Assembly (NCBI GenBank): GCA_016342355.1
Contig: JAEINP010000046.1
Coordinates: 1-39,226, forward strand
Length of the DNA stretch: 39,226 nucleotides
Direction: 5' to 3'
Source: Desulfatibacillum sp.
GTDB taxonomy: Bacteria; Desulfobacterota; Desulfobacteria; Desulfobacterales; Desulfatibacillaceae
Shown here: one piece after another, positions 8,017 through 15,049 of the stretch
How positions within the stretch are numbered: position 1 is the stretch's first letter
Layout: every line of letters starts with the position of its first letter
Translations under genes and position numbers: made by a program
Notes under the pieces: model-generated
Database searches by the model: none
What the model saw: the letters and a program-made list of their open reading frames with translations, nothing else
What the model was told of the DNA's origin: nothing

Positions 8017-8126
8017 TCCCCCTGGTCTCCTTTGTCGCGCCGGACGGATTTCCTGCCCGGGTTGTTTATTGCGGAAATTGGTTGACCGTGCTTTGCATGG
8101 CGCCAGCTGTCAGGTTCGGCCAACGG

Positions 8127-8891
8127 CTATGCGTCCAGATAATGGGGTATGCGGTCAAGAATCAGGTCCATGGCGTCCAGCATGGGCGTTTGCCCCCGGA
8201 TCATCACATCTCCCCCGGCGATTGCGCTGAACGCATCCAGCTTCTGGTTGAGCAGGCTATTGGCGATCTCCATATTTTTCAAAAACATGCAGGCCATGGG
8301 ATTGGCGGATTCGCCCTTTTGCATGCTCGCCCTGCCGTTTTTGAAATTGATGGTGATTGCCGGCCCCTCGGGCAAAACCTTCATCATCAGAGACCCGTCC
8401 ATCATCCCCTGAACCACATGTTTGCCCACGGGATCGCCCAACGCCAGTTCCGACACGGCCCGTCCGGCGGTGTGCATGGTCATGAGGGTATTGAGAAAAA
8501 CAAAATCCGGATTGGAAAGGGAATCCTCGGTGGGTTTAAGGTAATATTCCATGCGATCCGTGAGCTTGGAGAACTCCTTGGCGAGAAATCCCAACTTGGT
8601 GAACCCCTTCAAGGGCACAGGCTGGGACTTGCCGTCGAACATTTTGTTCATGTGCCCCGGAGTGAGAAAAAACAATTTGACCGTGGGGTTCGAGTGCTTT
8701 CCCCGGCCCACGGTGCAGGTTCCGTTTTTGAACTCCACAAAGGCCGAAGGCCCCCGGAGAACGCTGAACTGGATGCAGATATCCCAGTCCCTGGTCAACA
8801 GCGCCATTTCCTCATCATGCCGCACCAGTTCCTCAAGATTGGGAAGTACGGCGTAAAGATTCAGGTTGGCCAAAACAAGGTCATGATTCAT
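8127..8891 (-). CDS. Tandem SCP2-like lipid-carrier domain protein B
   Basis: The product is 254 residues, cytoplasmic, and a distant paralogue of the protein at 3973-4746 with the same duplicated architecture. The first SCP2-like half has FVEFKNGTCTVGRGKHSNP and KLFFLTPGHMNKMFDGK. The second has ITINFKNGRASMQKGESANP followed by a helix and GGDVMIRGQTPMLDAM, the typical SCP2 ending. A GGGGGAG ribosome-binding site precedes the ATG by seven bases. It lies 39 bases downstream of ald and about 110 upstream of the aminotransferase. SCP2 proteins carry hydrophobic ligands, which suggests that the operon's substrate or product is lipid-like. The ligand is unknown. Confidence 0.7.
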   Translation of the reverse strand: MNHDLVLANLNLYAVLPNLEELVRHDEEMALLTRDWDICIQFSVLRGPSAFVEFKNGTCTVGRGKHSNPTVKLFFLTPGHMNKMFDGKSQPVPLKGFTKLGFLAKEFSKLTDRMEYYLKPTEDSLSNPDFVFLNTLMTMHTAGRAVSELALGDPVGKHVVQGMMDGSLMMKVLPEGPAITINFKNGRASMQKGESANPMACMFLKNMEIANSLLNQKLDAFSAIAGGDVMIRGQTPMLDAMDLILDRIPHYLDA

Positions 8892-8930
8892 GGCTTGACT
8901 CCCCCCAGAAAAACGTTTGAATTGGATTGA

Positions 8931-10043
8931 TTAAAGCAACGATTCCACCGGAACGTATTGCATGCCAAAGGCTTCGGCCACGCCCCGATAGGTGATTTCC
9001 CCCTTGACCACATTCGCGCCCGCCCGGATTTCCGGATTATCCCGGACAGCGGCTTCCCAGCCCAAAGTGGCGATCTCCAGGGCATAGGGTAACGTGGCGT
9101 TGGTAAGGGCCAGGGTGGAAGTCTTGGCCACCCCGCCGGGCATGTTGGCCACGCAATAGTGGACCACGCCCTCTTCGATATACACGGGATCGCCGTGGGT
9201 GGTGGGCCTGGATGTTTCAAAACATCCCCCCTGGTCGATAGCTACGTCCACCATCACTGCGCCTTTTTTCATGGTGCTCAGCATATCGCGGGTCACCAGA
9301 CTGGGGGCCTTGGTCCCTGGAATGAGCACTGCGCCCACCACCACGTCCGCCACCTGGATACGTTCCCGGATGGTGGCCGGGCTGGACATGAGCAAAAAGC
9401 AGTTTTTGGGCATCACATCGCTCAAGTAGCGTAAACGCTCCAGGTTTGTATCCAGCAAAATCACCCGGGCGCCCAGGCCGCAGGCCATTTTAGCAGCGTT
9501 GGTTCCCACCACGCCCCCGCCAAGAATCAACACGTTGCCGGGATCCACTCCAGGCACGCCCCCCAGCAAAATCCCCTGGCCGCCCTTGGACATCTCCAAA
9601 AACTTGGCCCCTTGCTGGATGGCCATGCGTCCGGCGACCTCGCTCATGGGAGTGAGCAAAGGTAGGGAGCCGTCTGCTTTCTGGATGGTTTCGTAGGCTA
9701 TGCACACCGAACCCGAATTGATCATGCCGTCCGTGAGTTTCCGGTCGGCCGCCAAATGGAGATAAGTGAACATGATCTGTCCGGGCCGCATGAGCCCGAA
9801 TTCAGTTTCCTGAGGCTCCTTCACATGCATGACCATTTCCGCCCTGGCAAAAATATCCAGGGGATTGGCCACAATCTCAGCCCCTGCTTCCAGGTACAAA
9901 TCGTCCGTGAAACCACTGCCGTTCCCTGCGGATTTTTCCACCAAAACACTGTGCCCATGCTGAGTCATGACCTCCACGCCTGCAGGAGTCATGGCCACAC
10001 GGTTTTCCTCAACCTTAATTTCCTTTAAAATGCCGACGATCAT
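8931..10043 (-). CDS. ald: Alanine dehydrogenase
   Basis: The product is 370 residues, the standard size of alanine dehydrogenase (L-alanine + NAD + water to pyruvate + ammonia + NADH, reversible). The N-terminus MIVGILKEIKVEENRVAMTP is typical of the family. HVKEPQ holds the substrate-binding lysine, FTYLHLAADR the catalytic histidine, LILGGGVVGTNAAKMACGLG the Rossmann NAD loop, and VDVAIDQGGCFETSRPTTH the conserved aspartate region. The ATG at 10043 overlaps the tetR stop in an ATGA, so translation is coupled; an upstream in-frame extension is within tetR and not needed. In this operon it probably maintains the alanine/pyruvate balance for the aminotransferase, a combination also known in taurine degradation (Tpa plus Ald). 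Function of the enzyme is secure; the pathway is inferred. Confidence 0.95.
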   Translation of the reverse strand: MIVGILKEIKVEENRVAMTPAGVEVMTQHGHSVLVEKSAGNGSGFTDDLYLEAGAEIVANPLDIFARAEMVMHVKEPQETEFGLMRPGQIMFTYLHLAADRKLTDGMINSGSVCIAYETIQKADGSLPLLTPMSEVAGRMAIQQGAKFLEMSKGGQGILLGGVPGVDPGNVLILGGGVVGTNAAKMACGLGARVILLDTNLERLRYLSDVMPKNCFLLMSSPATIRERIQVADVVVGAVLIPGTKAPSLVTRDMLSTMKKGAVMVDVAIDQGGCFETSRPTTHGDPVYIEEGVVHYCVANMPGGVAKTSTLALTNATLPYALEIATLGWEAAVRDNPEIRAGANVVKGEITYRGVAEAFGMQYVPVESLL

Positions 10044-10663
10044 ACGGCCCTCCGCAATTCGTCCCGGCCTTGGCCGAGTAAAAAGGATTTGACTATTCGT
10101 TTGGCAAGTAAGAGGGATCTTTCCAAGGACACGTCCTCCGGGGACATATGCCACTGGAGTTCAATACCTTCATGCACTGCAATGATCAGGGTGGCGATAT
10201 CCTGGATGTCCTCACGGTTTAATCCGTTTCGGATGGCCAAGTCTGAAAAATACTCCAAAATGGTTTGGCGGAATCGCCGGAACAGCTTGGCAAGGCTCTG
10301 GCGCACCCGGGGGTTGCCCTTGGCTTCGGCGCAACAATCATAAAAAAAGCTGGTGGCTTCCTCATTGATCATGGCCGGAGAGAACAGAAATTCTGCGGCC
10401 CTGTCCAGGCGCTCCTTTTCGTCATCATATCCGGCCATTTCCTCCAGGAAGCCGTGAAAGAAAAGATCTGTGTAATAGGCCACCATCTCTTCGATCATCT
10501 CGTCCCGATCCTTAAAATAATGATGCAGGGCGCTGGGCTGGACCCCGGCCTCCTTGGCGATCATACGCATGGATGTCTTGGCCAGGCCCTGGGAAATCAC
10601 ACAACGGTAAAAGGCTTGAATAATTTGGCTGCGTCTGGTTTGTGCCAGGCTGTTTCTGCCCAT
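10040..10663 (-). CDS. TetR family transcriptional regulator
   Basis: The product is 207 residues. The N-terminal helix-turn-helix is clear: IIQAFYRCVISQGLAKTSMR, then MIAKEAGVQPSALHHYFKDR (about 33-52), matching the TetR recognition-helix pattern with the terminal Y-F-K-D-R-D. The C-terminal domain is all-helical, with weak resemblance to BetI-type ligand domains, and its effector is unknown. It is the first gene of the operon and overlaps ald by four bases. A palindrome centred just upstream, overlapping a consensus promoter, is the likely site of autorepression, so this protein would shut off the whole ald-SCP2-aminotransferase-transketolase operon until its ligand appears. Whether it also affects the divergent luxP promoter about 70 bases away is possible but unproven. 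Confidence 0.9.
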   Translation of the reverse strand: MGRNSLAQTRRSQIIQAFYRCVISQGLAKTSMRMIAKEAGVQPSALHHYFKDRDEMIEEMVAYYTDLFFHGFLEEMAGYDDEKERLDRAAEFLFSPAMINEEATSFFYDCCAEAKGNPRVRQSLAKLFRRFRQTILEYFSDLAIRNGLNREDIQDIATLIIAVHEGIELQWHMSPEDVSLERSLLLAKRIVKSFLLGQGRDELRRAV

Positions 10664-10678
10664 GGAGTTTTTCCTTAG

Positions 10679-10706
10679 AATATAGATCGGACGACTGATC
10701 TATATT
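10679..10706. promoter_or_regulatory. Palindromic operator, probable TetR-family binding site
   Basis: A perfect inverted repeat, AATATAGATC (10679-10688) and GATCTATATT (10697-10706), is separated by eight bases. It lies 16 bases before the tetR start and overlaps the promoter's -10 box and the predicted transcription start, the classical position for repression. Size and symmetry fit TetR-family operators. Confidence 0.75.
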
Positions 10707-10731
10707 TAAATTGCCCCCTGGCGTCTGTCAA
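10703..10731 (-). promoter_or_regulatory. Sigma-70 promoter of the tetR-ald operon
   Basis: Reading the minus strand, TTGACA (10731-10726) is followed after 17 bases by TAAATA (10708-10703). The -35 box is an exact consensus and the -10 box matches four or five positions. Transcription would start near 10695, inside the palindrome. Confidence 0.75.
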
Positions 10732-10772
10732 GAAAAATCATCGAAAAATGCACTATTAACAGGATTTATTTT

Positions 10773-10802
10773 TTGCCAGGAAACCAATCGGTACGGTATG
10801 CT
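10773..10802 (+). promoter_or_regulatory. Possible sigma-70 promoter for luxP
   Basis: TTGCCA (10773-10778) and TATGCT (10797-10802) are spaced by 18 bases, about 60 bases upstream of the luxP start. The match is moderate. It is divergent from the tetR promoter in the same 200-base intergenic region. Confidence 0.35.
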
Positions 10803-10865
10803 GTTACACAGCACCGTTTTCCTTTTGCAGATCATACACTTGCCGATAATCCTCCAGGAGACGAC

Positions 10866-11981
10866 ATGAAATTGTGGGCTGGAACCATACTGCTGGCACT
10901 GTGTTTATGGGGGGGAAGTATAGAATCCGCCCTGGCTTTCCAGGGTAGGGCTTACATGACTGTCCAGGAATATGTGCAGGTCCACCCGGAACAAAAGGCC
11001 TTGATGGAGCGTTTCTCGGCCCTGGTCCAAAAGGATGGGAGTCCCTCCACAAATGCCCTGGCCCGCAAACCCGTTACCATCGCATTTGTGTATCCCGGGG
11101 AACAGGTTTCAGATTATTGGCGCAGGAGCATTGACTCATTTAAGGGCCGCATGGACCAAATAGGAATTCAATACACCCTGCACCAATATTTTTCCAAACC
11201 GGTTGAAGACTACCGTATCCAGGAGCAACAAATCAAAACCGCCATACAGCATGACCCGGACTACCTGGTTTTCACCCTGGACGCCCAAAAGCACAGGCGG
11301 GTCATAGAACGCCTCCTCACCCGGGGAAGACCCAAAATTATTTTGCAGAATATTACCACCCCCCTCAGGGCATGGGAAGGCAAGCAGCCTTTTCTCTATG
11401 TGGGTTTTGACCATGCCACGGGAACGGAAATTCTGGCCCGGCATTATGTGGAGGAAACTGGAGGACAGGGCGATTTTGCCATGCTTTTCTTTTCCCAGGG
11501 TTATGTGAGCGAAATGCGCGGGAACACATTTGTGGACTATATGAAAAGCCATAGCAAAATGGTTTTGAAGGAGTCCTATTATACGGATGGAAACAAAGAG
11601 AAGGCCCGCTTGGCAACCCTGGAAATCCTTAATAAGTGGGACGTATCCTTTTTGTATGCCTGCTCCACGGATATCGCTTTGGGAGCGGTGGATGCCTTAG
11701 CCGAGACCGGCAAAACCGGTGAGGTTCTGGTAAACGGATGGGGTGGGGGTAGTAACGAACTTGCTGCTATTTCCAAGGGCGATCTGGATTTTACGGTTAT
11801 GCGTATGAATGATGACAACGGGGTTGCCATGGCCGAAGCCATCCGTTTGGATCTGGAAGGCAGGCCCCGGGAGGTGCCCACCGTATTTTCAGGAGAATTT
11901 GTTCTTGTTAAAAAGGGGATCTCACAGGAAAAATTGCAGCAGCTAGAAGAAAAGGCATTTCGGTATTCGTCCATTAAATAA
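10866..11981 (+). CDS. luxP: LuxP-type autoinducer-2 (AI-2) periplasmic binding protein
   Basis: The product is 371 residues with a signal peptide cleaved after about residue 24 (ALA-FQG). The start at 10866 follows AGGAG; a longer frame upstream lacks this. The mature protein is a type I periplasmic binding protein that aligns strikingly with Vibrio LuxP: IAFVYPGEQVSDYWRRSIDS, IILQNITTPLRAW, FLYVGFDHATG, YACSTDIALGAVDALAE, VNGWGGGS and TVMRMNDDNGVAMAEA. The residues recalled from the V. harveyi LuxP structure as contacting AI-2 borate (Q77, S79, W82, N159, R215, T266, W289, R310) are all present here as Q80, S82, W85, N162, R218, T268, W292 and R313. It should therefore bind the borated furanosyl diester form of AI-2. 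The next gene encodes the matching LuxQ-like sensor. Confidence 0.9.
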   Translation: MKLWAGTILLALCLWGGSIESALAFQGRAYMTVQEYVQVHPEQKALMERFSALVQKDGSPSTNALARKPVTIAFVYPGEQVSDYWRRSIDSFKGRMDQIGIQYTLHQYFSKPVEDYRIQEQQIKTAIQHDPDYLVFTLDAQKHRRVIERLLTRGRPKIILQNITTPLRAWEGKQPFLYVGFDHATGTEILARHYVEETGGQGDFAMLFFSQGYVSEMRGNTFVDYMKSHSKMVLKESYYTDGNKEKARLATLEILNKWDVSFLYACSTDIALGAVDALAETGKTGEVLVNGWGGGSNELAAISKGDLDFTVMRMNDDNGVAMAEAIRLDLEGRPREVPTVFSGEFVLVKKGISQEKLQQLEEKAFRYSSIK

Positions 11982-12010
11982 TCTTCCAATCCTTAGGCTA
12001 TGCGGTAGTG

Positions 12011-14662
12011 ATGAAACAGCCCAGGCCCATCAGACTAAGTACCTTGCTCACAGCGTACCTCGGTATATCCATGGGGTTGCTGTGTTTTGGGCTTTTGGCA
12101 TGGACTTACCACACGTCCATACAGGCTGTGGACGATCAAATGAGCGCCTCTTTCAACCAACGCCATGCCATTGTGCGGGATGTTCTGGAATCAAGTCTGC
12201 AGGAGGTTTTGTACAGGCTGGACGAATTGGGAAAAGACCCGGCCTTCCAGGATGCAGTGGCGAAAAACGACACCGACCGTATGTTAGACCAATTGATGGC
12301 CACTTCCTTTCCCGAGCCTCAAAACTCTTTGGATTTGCTACTTGTCATGAACAACGATGGCGCCCTGTTGTTGGATGCCAGCTCCCCTTTTTTTGAGACG
12401 CGCGGTATTACCCAACAACTGGACAAGCTGCTGATCCCATTGCACTCTTCCGGGAGAATTGTCGCCTTCGCATGGCCTGGCGACACCACGATGGCCATTA
12501 TGGGAGCTGTCCATATCCTCGATCACCAGTCAGGCAGGGTCTTGGGCTCCTTGATTGGAGGGCCGGTGCTTAACGACAATCTTCCCTTTGCGGAAATGAT
12601 CCGGGACCGAACCCAGGTTCTGGACGCGGTCCTTGTCCATAACGGGCAATTGATTGCCTCTTCTGCCCAAATAGATTCCCCAACCACCCGGACCCTTCTG
12701 GAAATCGCCACGAACCGGCCTCCCCTGGAGTTGTATAAAGGACAAGGCGCTGTAGCCTCCTTTCAGGAGTTCTCCGTGCAAGAAGCAACAGTCCCCCTGA
12801 GAATTTGTTTGTCTGCTGACGGCGTTGTATGGGCTCGGCTGGCCGCCTCCTACATGAAAAAAACCGCGACCCTGCTGGCAGCCTGCTTCCTGGTTGTCTT
12901 CCTGAATATCCTTATCCTTAGAAAGATTATCGGTGAATCCGTAGGGAAAATGATGGCTTGTTTCGCCGACATTTCCTCAGGTCGGCAGGAAGCCTGCTAT
13001 CAACCGGGAAGAATCACGGAATTCAACGCCATTGGACAGGCGGCCGATGCCATGGTCCAAAGTCTCCAAATTGCCAACCAGCATCTGGATGAATCAGAGA
13101 GAAAATTCCATGCAATCTTTGACCAGACCTATCAGTTAATCGGACTACTGGACATGGAAGGCAGGCTCCTTGAAAGCAACCAGACATCCCTGGATTTGAT
13201 TGGGGCTGGCATGGAGGATGTAGAAGGCAAATTTTTGTGGGAGACACGCTGGTGGACGCACGATCCCCATGAAGCCCAACGCATTCGGGAGGCCATTTCC
13301 CAAGCCAGGAAAGGGCGATTTGTCCGGATTGAAACCACCATCAGGGATGCCAAGGGCAAGCTGCATCACGTTGATTTTTCGGTTAAGCCAGCCTTGGACA
13401 AAGACGGCAATGTTACCCTGCTGATCCCTGAAGGAAGGGACATAACCGAGCAGAAATTTGTCCAACAGGAAATGCGCGATCTGCGGCTTTTGCTACAAAA
13501 TATTCTGGACTCCATGCCCTCTATCCTGGTTGGGGTGGATACGGACGGAAAGGTTACCCAGTGGAACCGTGAAGCGGAAAACCGCACTGGTATTACAGCC
13601 CGGGAAGCCAAGGGGGACATTCTTTCCCGGACTCTCCCCGATTTTCCCTTGCTGCCCAAAAGCGTGGACGAGGCCCTGAAAACACGGAGAATTGTCAAGA
13701 ATCAAAGAGTTGTAGTATCATCCCAGGATAAGGCCCGTTTTTTTGATTGCACGGTGTTCCCTCTCATAGCCAGTGAAGTGCATGGAGCGGTGGTTCGCCT
13801 GGACGAGGTAACCGAGCGGATACAGATGGAACAAACCATGGTCAATGCGGAAAAAATGGCCTCTCTGGGGGGGCTGGCCGCTGGTATGGCCCATGAAATC
13901 AACAACCCCCTGGCAGGCATGATCCAAAACGCCCAGGTCATTTCCAACCGGATTTCGAAAAGACTGGCTAAGAATCAGGAAATTGCAAAAGAGTGCGGCA
14001 CCTCCATGGAATCCATCGTCCAGTATATGGAAAAAAGGGGAATATTCAGGATGTTTTCAGCCATCCAGGAATCGGGGAATCGGGCCGCCGCCATCATAGA
14101 CAATATGCTGGTCTTCGCCCGAGGCCGGGACTCCACCTTTCAGCTTCAGGATTTGAGGGCCTTGTTGGAAAACGCCTTGGTGCTTGCCTCTGCCGACTTT
14201 GGCTTAAAAACCCTGATTAACTTCAAAAAAATTAAAATTATAAAAGATTTTCCCAGTGACATACCAATGGCGCCATGCGACCCTGGCGGAATGCAGCAGG
14301 TATTTCTGAATTTGTTAAAAAATGCAGCACAGGCTTTGGCTGAAACTCCTGAAAACCGAGAACATGCAACAATTCATCTAAAACTTGAATGTGAAAAGGA
14401 TATGGTTCGCATTGAAATTCAGGATAACGGACCGGGTATGACCGGAGAAATAGAAAAGCGGGCTTTCGAACCTTTTTATACAACCAGATCCACTGGAAAA
14501 GGAACGGGCTTGGGCTTATCAGTGTCCTATTTTATTGTGACAGAGGAACATTCCGGCAGCCTGCATGCCGAATCCAGTCCGGGAAAAGGAACCTCTATAA
14601 TTGTCAGGTTGCCTCTTGCTGGCAAAATCGCCCAACCCATGGATGGTGTAGGAGGTCGGTAG
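12011..14662 (+). CDS. luxQ: LuxQ-like sensor histidine kinase with two PAS domains
   Basis: The product is 883 residues. Transmembrane helices at about 13-34 and 284-306 bracket a periplasmic domain of roughly 250 residues that resembles LuxQ, notably SGRVLGSLIGGPVLNDNLPF and DAVLVHNGQLIASS (LuxQ has TGEVLGFSFNAVVLDNNF and DNVVLVANSVPLANS). Two PAS domains follow (about 362-490 and 495-610), then the phospho-acceptor helix LAAGMAHEINNPLAG with His near 628, and an ATPase domain with NLLKNAAQAL, DNGPGM and GTGLGL. Unlike Vibrio LuxQ it has PAS domains and no fused receiver; a stand-alone receiver follows with no gap. I prefer the ATG at 12011; a GTG lies immediately before. It should sense LuxP and AI-2 and switch between kinase and phosphatase. 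The symbol reflects the sensor domain and context only. Confidence 0.8.
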   Translation: MKQPRPIRLSTLLTAYLGISMGLLCFGLLAWTYHTSIQAVDDQMSASFNQRHAIVRDVLESSLQEVLYRLDELGKDPAFQDAVAKNDTDRMLDQLMATSFPEPQNSLDLLLVMNNDGALLLDASSPFFETRGITQQLDKLLIPLHSSGRIVAFAWPGDTTMAIMGAVHILDHQSGRVLGSLIGGPVLNDNLPFAEMIRDRTQVLDAVLVHNGQLIASSAQIDSPTTRTLLEIATNRPPLELYKGQGAVASFQEFSVQEATVPLRICLSADGVVWARLAASYMKKTATLLAACFLVVFLNILILRKIIGESVGKMMACFADISSGRQEACYQPGRITEFNAIGQAADAMVQSLQIANQHLDESERKFHAIFDQTYQLIGLLDMEGRLLESNQTSLDLIGAGMEDVEGKFLWETRWWTHDPHEAQRIREAISQARKGRFVRIETTIRDAKGKLHHVDFSVKPALDKDGNVTLLIPEGRDITEQKFVQQEMRDLRLLLQNILDSMPSILVGVDTDGKVTQWNREAENRTGITAREAKGDILSRTLPDFPLLPKSVDEALKTRRIVKNQRVVVSSQDKARFFDCTVFPLIASEVHGAVVRLDEVTERIQMEQTMVNAEKMASLGGLAAGMAHEINNPLAGMIQNAQVISNRISKRLAKNQEIAKECGTSMESIVQYMEKRGIFRMFSAIQESGNRAAAIIDNMLVFARGRDSTFQLQDLRALLENALVLASADFGLKTLINFKKIKIIKDFPSDIPMAPCDPGGMQQVFLNLLKNAAQALAETPENREHATIHLKLECEKDMVRIEIQDNGPGMTGEIEKRAFEPFYTTRSTGKGTGLGLSVSYFIVTEEHSGSLHAESSPGKGTSIIVRLPLAGKIAQPMDGVGGR

Positions 14663-15049
14663 ATGTCATTGGAATGGACTGTACTGGTGGTGGATGATGA
14701 AGGCCCTATAAGATCCAGTCTGGCGGATTTTTTGGAAGACGACGGTTTCCGGACCATCCAGGCGGAAAGCGCTGAAAAGGGATTGACCATCCTGGAAAAA
14801 AACCCCACTATCAATGCTGCCGTGGTGGATATCAGGCTGCCGGGGGATGACGGCAATGCCTTTATTCTAAAAGCCCATGCTTTACGACCGAAAATAAAAT
14901 TCATTATATACACGGGATCAACAGATTATACCCTCTCCATGGCCATAAAACAGGCGGGGGTTGACCCCGCAAATGTGTTTCACAAACCCCTGCAGGATAT
15001 CACGACTCTTACCAGGGCCATCAGACGGGTATTGGGGGAAACAGATTGA
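14663..15049 (+). CDS. Single-domain response regulator
   Basis: The product is 128 residues and consists of a receiver domain only. VLVVDDEGPIR (7-17) gives the acidic pocket, Asp56 in AAVVDIRLPG is the phosphorylation site, IIYTGS carries the Thr switch residue, and FHKPL the conserved Lys. There is no output domain. Its ATG directly follows the kinase's TAG, so it is the natural partner of the LuxQ-like kinase and probably supplies the receiver that Vibrio LuxQ carries in cis. It could pass phosphate to a phosphotransfer protein or to the next hybrid kinase, or act by protein contact as CheY or Spo0F does. Confidence 0.9.
   Translation: MSLEWTVLVVDDEGPIRSSLADFLEDDGFRTIQAESAEKGLTILEKNPTINAAVVDIRLPGDDGNAFILKAHALRPKIKFIIYTGSTDYTLSMAIKQAGVDPANVFHKPLQDITTLTRAIRRVLGETD

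Noticed and set aside
6979-8085. Long plus-strand frame opposite the aminotransferase
   Set aside because: It is the reverse shadow of a gene with full PLP-enzyme motifs; His/Gly-rich text is typical of antisense translation in GC-rich DNA.
10866-11981. Annotation as a generic ribose/sugar ABC binding protein
   Set aside because: There is no ABC permease or ATPase next to it, and its detailed match to LuxP, including ligand residues, with a LuxQ-like kinase downstream, is far better.
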